Shown one piece after another: positions 36,483 to 49,400 of a stretch of DNA of 64,000 nucleotides; positions within the stretch are counted from its first letter, which is position 1; every line of letters starts with the position of its first letter. The notes under the pieces are model-generated. The model did not search any database. It was given only the letters and a program-made list of their open reading frames with translations, and was not told the origin of the DNA. Origin of the DNA: Sipunculus nudus (Eukaryota; Annelida; Sipuncula; Golfingiida; Sipunculidae); contig CM049318.1 of the NCBI GenBank assembly GCA_026874595.1, positions 7,482,741 through 7,546,740 of the forward strand. The letters are read 5' to 3'. The translations under genes and the position numbers were made by a program.

Positions 36483-37949
36483 AAGTCATCGAATAATCAA
36501 AGATCAACAAAACTTTTTTGTTCCAAAGTTCAAAGAAAATAGGTTATCATGACCTATTTTTTGGGCTTCCAAGGATATTTTACAAGGACCCAGGTCTTAT
36601 GGTTATGATTTCTGTGTCCTCATAACAGACAAACAGAAAGACAGCTGGCCAGACAGATGAAATACATAATCCCTTTATTTACTGTAGCTCAGCATCACTG
36701 GAGTTCATTCCAGTTTAAACTGAGAAGAGGAAGAAGGCTTAGCTTTTAAAATATTTATTTGGTGTCTGCTTACAATATATTGTATGAACATGTCTATTTG
36801 TACAATAACACAGGCAGGAGTCATTAACTTTATCAAAGTAAAGATATAATATAACACTGTTTTTCTGTTTAAAATGGTACTAACAACTGAGCAAACAATG
36901 TGTATTTAAAGAAAATACATGTAGTATGCAGAAGATTGCATCAACTGATACATACTGTAGTTGCATTATTGTTCGCGAGGGTTTCATTTTTGCGATATTT
37001 GTGAAAAGAAAATTATCGCAAAATTAAACCTTTTTGAATAAGAAGCCCATTGTCAGAAGCAAATTGAAAAAAAAGACTGCTTTTATAAATGATGTCAGAT
37101 CTTCCAATTATCTCAAAAAAATTACTTTCCAATTATCTCAAAAAAATGAAGAGCAATTTCAACTCCTTCCATAATCACTTGGGTCCCAATACAATCGTTA
37201 CGTTTTTGTGCACATATTATTTTATACCACAAATCCATTAAATAGATGATATGCTTTGTTTAAATATATTATTATAGTGTGCTGGCGGAAACTGAATCCT
37301 CGCGAAAAAATGAAAATCGCTTAAATTGTAAGCTCATGAATAAGAAAGCAATCACAGTATTAAATAGACACATACTTGTAATTCTGACAGGCGTTACCTG
37401 CTTAATTGGCCACTGGTGATATCCATCAAAATATCTATCAATACATTGATGTAAAATAAACATGATCTTTAAGGAGTCATTCCTTACATTACTTGAATGA
37501 AGACAAAAATTTAATACCTGATTAAGCTACCTCAAATGTCAAAAATTTCATGTATTGGTAAAAATTAATAAAATGCTGAAAGTGATGCCATGCAAAGTAT
37601 GATTTTTCTACTCGAATGACTGGTAGTCGGCTGTATTTAGACTTTCTAGTCATATGTAGTAATCTTGAGTGGTTTGATGGTGGTTAACTGAATTCTGATT
37701 TGTCATTCTTGTGAGTTAAAGTAATCACTTGCAGTTACACTAAAGTCCCAGTTTTCTGCTACAAATCCTGAAATAATCCAACAAGTTCCCCTTGTCTAAT
37801 TTTGCAATCAGCAATCATTACATTACAAAATATATAAGGCTTACAAACCAAGAGAATACAAGTGCTTTTTCCTGTGTACCAATATTTCTAATATCACGTA
37901 ATACAAATCTTCCAGTTCATACATTCATGATTCTGTACATGTGCATGTT

Positions 37950-37955
37950 TTTATT
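37950..37955 (-). terminator. Candidate poly(A) signal of DUS3L
   Basis: AATAAA on the minus strand, 40 nt past the DUS3L stop codon. The hexamer is common in AT-rich DNA, so the call is tentative. Confidence 0.35.
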
Positions 37956-37994
37956 CTAATCACATGATCACAATTGGTCACATGACCTGTTTTA

Positions 37995-38067
37995 CTATGC
38001 ATATGAATTAGCCTTGTGCTTAGGAAGGAAGGTGAAGCTTGAAGGAACTGGTCCCAGAAACATCTCC
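37995..38067 (-). CDS. DUS3L: DUS3L exon 11 (C-terminus and stop)
   Basis: Encodes [20 protein letters not shown] followed by SYA and TAG. This tail is highly conserved in DUS3 proteins. The acceptor CAG is at 38068-38070, and the split Thr codon is completed from exon 10. Confidence 0.93.
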
Positions 38068-41000
38068 CTGAAAAATAAAAAAACACATGATAATTTCATG
38101 GCATGTAATCAAATTACACACATTGTGATACTATTCCTGCCATAATTATAGCACTGATGAAGTTTAAGAGTGAAGGCTACAGAGTCACCCTGAACAATGT
38201 AATAAATTACCAACTGCTTATATATTGTAAGAAAATTAGAGATTAATAGGATCTCCTTCCAAGAAGACATCAGCTTGAGGTCTTTAATATTATAACATTT
38301 ATTAACTAAATCTCACTCTCATCATGCATATGCCCAACCTTTACATAAGACATAAGCATAATAATTCAGCTGAATGTACACAAAATTAAACAAACTGTGA
38401 TACAATTCCCAGCCATAAATAAAGAGACTGATATAATTTATGAGAACTGCACATTTACCCTATACAGTGTTAGAAATGAGCAACTGTTTACAGATTGTAA
38501 GCAAATGTGAGATTTATTTGCTTTTAGGTTTTTTTTATACTAAATCATTCATTAAAGGAGCCCAATCACCTATAAAGCATATTGCATTAACACGAAAAAT
38601 AGCTTCTTCCCTTTTGAAATAAGCCTGTACATGCCAAAAATTGCCTTGAAACCATTTGCTTACTCCTGTACATGAGTAATAAAAACAGTGGACCGAGCGC
38701 GATCCTAGATGTTGACACAAACATAACACATGGGGCCGTGAGCATCGTTGAGTAAAACATGTGTCTATCAGGAGATGCCATGATTGACCTGGTTAAAAAT
38801 GTAATATATGTCTCCTCAGGCTGAAACAATGCATGTTGCAGCTCACAACTGGACTTCCAGTCACGCGGCCGTGTTATGATAAACATACACACTACTGTGT
38901 TAACTAACCCGTTTAGCCATAATAATGTGTTAAACAGCAGTTTGCAAGGTACTGAGACTGTGTGCTTAAGTGGGTTTGCTGGGAAGCTTATGTATAAAGG
39001 AAAAATGAACTGACAGTGTGAAAGAATAGGCATAATATTCCCCTGATTATGTCCCTTTAACTGGATCTCACTGCCGTCATGATGTATGTCCAACCTTTAC
39101 ATAAGACATAAGACATCCTTACGTGATTTTGATCCAGTCGCCACAGTTGGGGCTTGCCAAGAGGGTCTCCATGTCATTGCGGCCGAAGTAACTGGGTGGT
39201 CTCTCATTGATATGCTGGGGAACACGCTCCAGGACACCAACAGGAATATACCTGACCGATGATAAGTGATTCATTACGGTCAACTTCATGATATATGTTA
39301 CTGTCCAATATTGTTTTGCAAGTCTGCATATCATTAGGCAGGATATGCACACATAGATGGTTAAGGCAGTGAATTTAAGAACTACAGAAAATGTTGACAT
39401 ATCTGAGATTTGACTAAATTTGAATTTGCTTGATAGTTATTTAACTAAACTTTACAAGGAGTTATAGATTCATACATTAAAACAACCAGTGCTTATAGAC
39501 TGTAAGCAAATAAGATATTACTACCATCTCCTTCAATGAAGACATCAGCTTGAGGTCTTTTATATTATAACATATGCATGTTTTTATTCTAATCATGTGA
39601 TAACAACTAATCACATGAACAGTTTATTATAAATTATATTATAAATGCCTTACATGCTTTTCATAAGTTTCTCTTGTCAGACAGTGCCATCTACTGGGCT
39701 AGACCTATTTACATGTCTCTAATACTGGTTGTCTTTGTTGTAATATACTTACATCTATAATTTGTGCAAATGGGTTTATATAAACTTTTGTCAAGTTTTA
39801 CATTTTATATTTTTATTAAATTAAAAGATGCCTTTTTCAAAGAAAAGTCAGGAAAAAAAATTTATTTTTTTCCTTTATAGCTCTTACTTACAGCAGAGCC
39901 AAAATTATTCAAATAATTAAGGAAATGATTATTGATTAAGCCAAACAATTGGTCGTAGTTCATGCAACTGATGTTAAGGTAAAATAATAAACAAAGTTAT
40001 ATAAATGATGTTCAGGTAAAATTATGAACTAGGTCACATAACTGATGTCAACGTAAAATGATAAAGGAGGTATTATAACAGATTTGTAGGTAAAGTAGTG
40101 GTAGTAGTAGTAGTTTATTATTATTGTGACATGTTAAAACAGCCATGATAACACAAAAACTACAAATAAAAGTTTTCAGATAAAGTTTAAAAAAATAAAG
40201 GCTGTAATTGTACCAATAAGTCATTGTTCCAATCAGATCTAGACTTACCTATGAAGGAAACTGAGCCACTCCAGTAAGAACCTTCGAGTGTTCTGGACCC
40301 CCTGCTGGTCGGACCCCCAGTGTTCCAGTCCGTAGTTGGTGAAGTCCCTCAGCATGTCAAGCCGCTCAGACGCTGAGATGTCCCAGTGTCTCTGTTCCTT
40401 AATCTCTGTGAAGATCCAGGGCTTGATTAAAGCTCCCCTATATGGACACATCAGATAATAATACTCTCCTGGCAAATGAATATTCATTCTCAGTGCCTTA
40501 TCTAATGAATTAATTAAATCTGCAAATATATACAGGAGTAGCAAAATGAATTTTGTGAGAGAGGAAGAAATGAGAGAACTTAATACAGATTAATCAGAAA
40601 TTACTTACATGTCAAACTTTACAAACATCAAATTGTTTTTTTTATTTTTATAGGGGGGAGAGGATCTTTTAACCACTAAATGTTAATTTAATAACATCAA
40701 AATAATGTGAAATATAATATTTATATGAACTTGCTGGAAACCACTGGAACATAAACTCTACAAAACAATAATCATTCTGGTCAATCTTTTCCTTGCAACA
40801 AGATTTTGTAAAGGTTTCTTATTGGAAATTTAATCTCAACAAGCCACTGATTTGTTCTGAAAACAAAACATCCAATCACCTTGCCATCATTATGCCTGAG
40901 ATGTCCGTATTCTCTAGGTGTCTGTTGTAATCCTCAAACGACAAAATATCTCCATTACCGAACAGTGGCATAGGGTTAGCTGCCTTAGCACATTGGTTAA

Positions 41001-44000
41001 TGTAGTCCCAGTCTGCCAACTTTGTGTAGCGCTGCTCCCGTGACCTCCCATGGAGCTAAAGCAAGACATGTCAAACATTAAGATGCATACATCCGGATCA
41101 TTAAGGCAAAATTTATAGATCATAAAGACTAAGGAAATTAGGAAGATTCATACAAAAAATATATGAAACATTTATGACTTGTTACATATGGAACATTAGG
41201 ACAAAAGATATATGGAAAATAAAGATTTAGGACATATGGGATATTAAGACTAATATATATGAAACATTCAGACTTTGAACATATGGAATATTAAGATAAA
41301 AGATATTTGGAATATTAAGACTTGAAACATATGGAATATTTAGAAAAAAGATATATGGGACATTAAGACTTATGACATATGGAATATTAAGAAAAAAAGA
41401 TAAATGGAATATTAAGACTTAGGACAAATGGAACATTAAGATAAAATATATATGGAACATTAAGAATTGGAACATGTGGAATATTAAGAAAAAAGATATT
41501 TGGAACATTAAGACTTAGGTCATATGGAACATTAATACAAAAGATAAATGGAACATTAAGGCTATTGATATCAGGAATAGGAAGAGGTAAGACAAATATG
41601 CACTATCTCAAACGTTATGGTGTTTTGAAAACATAAATCTACAGATGTGACCTTGCAATTGAAGGTGTAGGTCACCAGTTTTCAAACTTCTCTGAAATTG
41701 TGATTGAAAAAAATTTTGTGTGTAATTAGAAGAAAAGAACATTCTCCCATTATAACAAACTACTTACAGTAACCATGGAGACACCCCAGTCTCTCAGCTT
41801 AGGTACCAGCGTATGAGCAATGCTGTGGTTTTCAAAGATTCCAGTTCTCATCTTGACGGTCAGAGGAATATCCATCACACCTTCCATCCCTCGTACAACC
41901 TGCTCAAACCGATTACTGCGACCCATTAAAGCACTGCCTTCTCCCTGTAATGTAGCAAAACAAGCAAATTTACAATTTAAAAGGAAATTTCATACAGTGG
42001 TAAAAATATAATAAGCGGCCCGTGGGCCATAATGCTAAGCTAACTGACATGTTGGGGGCTATGATACTAGATGCATTTAGATTTATTATTTATTTATTAT
42101 TAAGGTGCAACATGTTATATTTGCAAATCAAAATTACACACATATGAGAAATTCATATCCAAAATTTTTTGTACTGGTTGTCCTGAGAGCACTGTACATG
42201 AGCCTATTATTCAATAATATTTATGTTAACGAGGTCATGATGATCTAAATATCCATGTGGAGACAGATGTTGGTTAGGTGTCATACGTAGCATAAATGCA
42301 AGATATAGCACCAGTGATTATGATATTTGTCATTATTAACAGCAATGTACACACCCTTTTGAAGATGAGATCGATGGGGCAGCCACAGTTAATGTCAATG
42401 AAGTCGACATCCAGTTTCTCTGTTATCAGTTGGGCACATTTTGTCATGCTGTCAGGGAACCCTCCACAGACCTAGTAGCGCAGTAAAAAGAGTAAAGCTT
42501 GGTTAATATCCGGTGCTGCTCCATAATTCTAGAGTACAATTACAACACTTTCATTCAGTATGATGACACACCTATAGACCCAAAAGTATAACTAGATATT
42601 TCCAGACATGGGGTAATGGTAATAAGTAATAGTAATAGTAATAGACTCGAAAATTTTAACAGTAATAGTAATAGTAATAGAAACAGAAGGCAAAGTAATA
42701 GAGTAATACATATTACTTTCTATTACTTCCTGTGAGCCCCTTGATCATGAAGCATATCAGCAAATAATGCTGAAAAGACTCAGTTCATGTCCAGTAATTG
42801 CCCAGGATGTGCCTATTGTTGAGGCAAGCATGGGCCAGCTGCCACATTGCTGGTGACCACTGGTGCTAATTACATAAGAGTACCGGACAGAGTAGGTCAC
42901 AGTCAAATAAGTTACCTGGCACAATCTGACCTTTGATTAGTAAACCATGGATAAACAGAGGCATGTTTGATGTTAAGAGACAGATAAATAGTGTATTGTT
43001 ATTGTGACAAGTACATCTTATCTCACATCCATCAATCCATATGCATATTCTGAAATGTACTTAGATTTGTTTTCACAAGCCAGTTTGTATTTTAATCATA
43101 CAGACTGCAATAACACACATTCAAGAAAAATATAATATGGAACCAGATACAGTGCAGACCCAAAATGTTCATGATAAGCTTATGGTGTTTTCACTACCCA
43201 TAATGTATTGAAGCCTACAATGCTATAAACTCATACAAGTACTACAATCACTTGGATAGAGTCATACTGCAGGCACATGTATTATCTAGTTAATTTATAT
43301 ACATATTTTTTTAAAACTATTCTTTTAATACTTGTCTGTTATTTCATAGTACCAATTTTGCAGACCTTCATTCAGTATCTAAAATAATGTTAATTTAAAT
43401 TTTGAAAATTAAATGGACAATTTTTTCATGATATTAATTTAGTTTATTATATAATATGAGAATATAAGTAAATGTTAATATTTTATTATTAAATATCTGA
43501 AATTTTGATATCAAATAATTAGATCCTGTTATGTTCAAAATTTAAAGTACAAGATTGTTTAATACCTAATTTATTGTGAAAGTGATTTAAATAATATTTT
43601 ATTTGTTTTGTAAACTGATGTAAGTTTAAATCACTCTCCATATTACTAAATTATCCTGTGCTGGTTTTGCTGCAATGAAGAAGGGCATGCCTGAAGAATA
43701 AAAGCCATGCATGCTACCAAATTATTGTAAAGTTTACCACCTCTCTGTTCACTCTCAAGATGTACTATGTGATGGAATAAAACATGGCATCACATCCAAA
43801 TGAACATATATACACCAGAGAAGATGGGGTACTTTTGGTTCTGTCCAGAATCTTGATGTGAATAGTATTTTTATCAATATATTTTTAAGGATTGGGAAAC
43901 AGGACACAGCCCTATATAAACTCTTACCCTGATACATACATAAAGGACTGAATTGTCAGCTTTGATACGAAATAATATTATGCAATAATCATGAATAATT

Positions 44001-46346
44001 CCTCTGGAGATAATTTTTTGTTACACTGAAAATCTTTATTCATTAACTATGAGAACGAAGATTATATCTAAACAGAAGTATGTACTATAAAATAAATTTA
44101 TGTGAAATGAATATGAAAATAATATAAAATGTACAAGTATGCATATATAATTATAAATAAATATTTTACATATGCCAGTTGCTTTTAAATTACATGTATT
44201 CAAGAGTTCATACAATTATCTTATAATTTCGACTTGAAACACCCCAATAACGATCATTGAGGTTTCAAAATATTATAAAAACCAGAATTAAAGAAGCTGA
44301 AATAAGTAAGATCTCAAGTATCATTAGGCTTTTTGTAAATGACAGACACAGTATAAGAAAATTGTGTAGGTAACTGGATGATATAGTTGCTTTTAATATT
44401 ATTTAAACATGTGATTGTAGTGCTAGTTTATAGCACTCATGGCTGCGCAAGGTCTAGAATCCTCCCATCAGTTTAAGTAATAGTAATAGTAATAGTAATA
44501 GATACCCCAGTAATAGTAATAGTAATAGTAATAGATACCCCAGTAATAGTAATAGTAATATCAGAAATTGAAAGTAATAGAAATAGTAATAGAACAACTG
44601 TAATAGACCCCATGTCTGGATATTTCTGCGGTGCCATAGTATCCACAGACAATTAATCCCCCCCCCCTTTAAGAATAGGCCCCCCATCTTCAGCAACAAT
44701 TAATATCAGACCACACTCATAGAAAAGGTCACTCTCATAGAAAAGGTCATGACCCCAATTTCAATATACATGATCCCCTAACCCATGTCTATGTATATGC
44801 ATAATATGAAAGAAATCTGTCCATTAGTTTTTTACTTATAATGCACACAGTACTGTTAAGTGGCAATGATGGGGTATTAAACGGCACGAAAACAAGTAAA
44901 AGAATAACAGGTGTTGCTACCTGTTTCCAGTACTTGCCAATACTATCCAAGATCTTCGATCAAGTTGATTTTTGGACCAATCCATGCATCCCTTATTGAG
45001 ATATTAATGATTTTGTGTAATTTTCACCATATATGGCAATATTCAAGGTCAAGGCCACTCTAATATGAAAAGGTCATGACCCCAATTTATATATACATCA
45101 TCCCATAACCCATGTCTATGTATATGCATAATTTGAAAGAAATCTGTCAGATAGTTTTTGACTTATAATGCTCACAGTACTGTTAAGTGGCAATGATGGG
45201 GGTATTAAACGGCAGAAAAACAAGTAAAGAATAACAGGTGTTGCTACCTGTTTCCAGTACTTGCCAATACTATCCAAGATCTTCGATCAAGTTGATTTTT
45301 GGACCAATCCATGCATCCCTTATTGAGATATTAATGATTTTGTGTAATTTTCACCATATATGGCAATATTCAAGGTCAAGGCCACTCTCCTAGTCAAGGT
45401 CATGACCTCATTTTAAATAGGCGTCGTCCTCTCACCCATAACTATACATATACCAAGTTTGGTAAAGATCCCTGAAATAAATTTTGAGTTATCGCACCAA
45501 CAAGATTTATATGAGGCGGCGGCGGCAGTGGCGGCGGCGGGACCGGTATGAAAACATAGTATCCCCTTACTTTGTCTGGGGATACAATTATAGTAAACTG
45601 AATGCCCTTGTGACACTCTTCCATATATTGCATTCCTGCTATATATTTCCCTATCAAATATTCTATCAAATTAATTCATTTTTATCTCCTTTGATACCAG
45701 CCTGACCAGATCACAATTCAGATCTGGTCCGGGTCAATTCTAAACTGGACTAGTCTAGATCATGATTGGAATCTTGATTTGGCCAAATTAGAATCCTCCT
45801 TCTCAATTCATAACTAGTCAAATTCTAAACTGGACTAGTCTAGAGTGCGATTTTGATCATGACTCACCCTAAAATCAAATTATGCATCATTATGTATCAT
45901 TACTATCATATACATCAACACCCAAGTATTTTACAGTAGTGGATCTCACACACGTCCTGCAAGCTTCCCTATTTAGAGACAAATGTGTGGTTTTACACTT
46001 TTAAAGCTTCATCCTGCCATCAGTTAACATATCATTATGTACATCATACTATCATATACACTACACCATGTACCACTTTACCTGTACACCAAACAGATCC
46101 TCAGTCTCGTGTCTCTTCAGTAACGCCCACTCAGATCCTTTCCCCTGCAGGATGTTTGTCGACAGCGCCATCTCTCCACAGGTGATGTCAACTCCAAACT
46201 TTTTGCACACTCTCCTGAATGGCAGATTACCCACCTGAGGGTAAACAAAGAAAATGTGAAATCTATAAATAGTGGTACATGTTTAATATAAACATGTATA
46301 TATAATTCTCTATTCATTTTTACATGTGTATACATTTAAATATGTA

Positions 46347-46434
<88 letters not shown>

Positions 46435-49400
46435 TCAATAAACTTGCCAATTTTGAGAGAGAACAAGTCAATGGAATAGTGTTTAAAGTTGTCTAAGAAG
46501 CCCTATCTTATTATGCATTTGTCATAAATTGGAGACTGCTCACTGATCAAAAGAATTTATATCAATGTTATGCTTAACTAAAACCAAAGGCCATCACTTT
46601 TTGTGATGAATAAACTACACTGCTGTTTATTTAACTGCAAACATATTTACTGGTACTTTTATTGTATGGAATCATAGTAACTTTAAATTATAACTGTGTA
46701 CTAAAAATGTCTGTGCAAGACAAATGACCATTTTGCAGAATGCACTACCTGGCTACCTGCATACGCTCTGCTAAAATGCGACGTAACACATGGCTATGTG
46801 ATGTAAATTTCTTTTTATTTGAGAATACTTACAGTTGTTAGAGGTGCCAGGTAAGACTTGTTGGAGAAATCTACCTGTGAAGTACAAAAACAAACTTATT
46901 AGACAAAGTCAGCTGACTGTGCCCAAGGTTGAATGAATTGACAACAATAACAATCTAATAAATATCTCGTGAAGACATTTCTTTTAACAAGAAAGACTGA
47001 CTTGATTCAAACATGAGTTTTGTGTGCACTCTCACTGACAAAAAAGTGCAGGAAAAGGGAGAGAGAACTTTTGTTTCTTTATGACCAAAAAATATAAACT
47101 TACAGCCAAATCTTTCAGAAACACATTAAACACACAAATCCATAAACCAGTTCTGATGAAGTGACTATTCTAAATATTATAATAATTTACCTTTTTCTTT
47201 TCAGATGGTCTCAGCTTGATCTCCCCTTCGTCTGTCAGAGCTCCGCACGTTTTGACGGGAGCCTGACCATTTGCATCAACTGGCTGATCAGGACCTGCTT
47301 TAACATCAGTCTGTTTATCTGTAATATCAGCTGAACCGTAAACTGTATCTGCTGCTTCAGTCTTTGTTTTATCAGCCTCAGGACTGTCTATACTGCTGTT
47401 ACCAGCTTCAGATACAGTATTCCCAGCAGCCATGACTGACTCTGGTTCCTGGATATTTTCAACAAGCTGACCTACACTGCTGGATGCTGTTTCTGATGCT
47501 GGTTCTGACTGTGAATTTAAGGAAGTCTTCTCTGTGGAAGAACCCTGTGCCGTAAGGTCACTTACCTGATAAAGACATTCTAAGTTTCCACTATTTTGTG
47601 CACAATCTTCACTTATATTCATCTTACTTTCAGAAGATTCTTTTACTTTAGATGTGTCCGTTGATGATTTTTTGCTTAGTTCTTGTTCCTTTTTTACCCT
47701 GTCTTTGACTTCTTTTTGTATTTTAGTATAATGGGCATTAGATCTATCAAAATTGTACTGTCGCTTCCTTAGCGTAATCTGTAGTCCTTTGTCTAGATTG
47801 TTAAGTGTGCTGTCTGTAACCGAGACTCTACTCACCAGTTCTTCGTTTATTTTATTCTCATATGACTCGGTCATGTGATCACCTGCAAACCTACAGGCAG
47901 CCCCATAATGACACTTCCCAAATGTGCGGTAAATGTAACAGGTGTCACCGAGGTCCTGGGGCTTGGAGGACATATACTCCTCCAAGTTGTGACTGTAGTG
48001 ACATCTTTCTCCAAATGGACATGGTTTTCCTAATATCACATTGTTACATAACCTAAAAATATACAAAAATTCAGTTACTAACCAATGTACATTCATTTAA
48101 TGAACACAATTTAATAGGGGCAAAAGTCTTATTAACCAAAATTGAAACCAAAAATTATCATGTAACAAGTCGTCTGAGGAAAACAGAGCTCGCTGATACA
48201 AGGCATTCAAAAATCATTACCCCTCAAATTATATGTGGTATGCCTAATCCTCTATACAATATATATGAAAATATAAAGCTATATATATATAGGATATAAA
48301 TGCATTTGGGTCAATGGCTACTGAGTTATAGACTTAACAAAAAAACTTTAACCTGGGGTGTCTACGGACGCCATCAAAGCTGACATTGACGCCTTGGGTA
48401 TGGTATAAGTTCTCATGAACTTTGTTCCGGCGAGCTAAAAAGCTAAATCTAATTGTTTTTTCTCTGTTGAGTGGGTTTTGTCTAATTATGTAATGGATAT
48501 CAGGGTTTGAGCCAGGTAAATGTGACTATACCTAGGTACAGATTCAGGTACTTGGGAAATGGTCAGGTGCAGGTACACAATTTTTGTACAGTACCTAGGT
48601 ACAAGAACTTTGAAAAGAATGTAGGTACAGCTATATTTCAAAGCCATTTGAACTGACCATCATTGCATTAATTCCATCTAGATTTGGGTTAATAAGTTAT
48701 AGTATAATTGCAGAATATATTATTAAAAAAGTATTACATAATTTTTCCCTGTATATTCATGAAAAATATATAGGTCTTGCAAATATACTGAACTGCCTTT
48801 GGTAATAGTGATACGAAATTGAGCCAAGAGTTCAGGGATATAATATGTATTATCTTCACTTCTTCAATTACATTTCATCCTTGTTCTGTGTACATACTAG
48901 ACAACTTTTCACATGGGGCATGTGAGCAACCCTTTTCATATCCTTTGGTGGTTGCTTTTTTATAATACTTGAGCTGATAATGCCACAATGAACTTCCTGT
49001 TTAGAGCCTGAAGGTTGACCAGCTTGCTAGGCCAGCCAGCCCACTAAACTTCAAAGGTAACTGGAATGAATGCTTGGTAATTAAACCTGCATGAGATGTG
49101 TAACTGCCCTGACAAGGTTGACAGCTTTGTACATGAATGCAATTGGCCATAGCCTGGTGTCCATTTCCAGTATCCCACATGTACCTGGGGTACCTTATAC
49201 CAGGTACAGGTACTTAAGTTCCAGGAACAGGTCCAGGTAGAGGTACAAGGTACTCTCTACTCATGACAGCCAGGTACAGGTACAGTGAATTGTGCATCTA
49301 GGTACAAGTACAGGTACTCTGAATTATGTATCTAGGTACAGGTACAGGCACTCTGAATTGTGTATCTAGGTAAAGGTACAGGCACTCTGAATTGTGTATC

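Larger units (their letters stand above)
34215..37430. repeat. Cluster of dispersed and duplicated repeats, no gene
   Basis: Direct duplicates include 34215-34330 with 36185-36290 (TTGCTAGTCTCAT, GGCATCACTTACTAC) and 35905-36155 with 37160-37415 (GCAATCACAGTATTAAATA, GCGTTACCTGCTTAAT). Blocks with the AGGTGGCGCCACC core lie at 34481, 35170, 35438 and 35560. The text at 34333-34440 resembles 18640-18740 of unit A (GACAAGCGACTACGTG). A MITE-like stretch with ATTTTTGCGATATTTG sits near 36990. No coding sequence is supported. Confidence 0.55.

Noticed and set aside
38587-39093. 168-codon minus-strand frame as a host gene
   Set aside because: It lies in a DUS3L intron and coincides with a MITE. 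It has no domain or splice context.
44454-44699. Leucine-rich frame
   Set aside because: It is a translation of the (TAATAG)n microsatellite.
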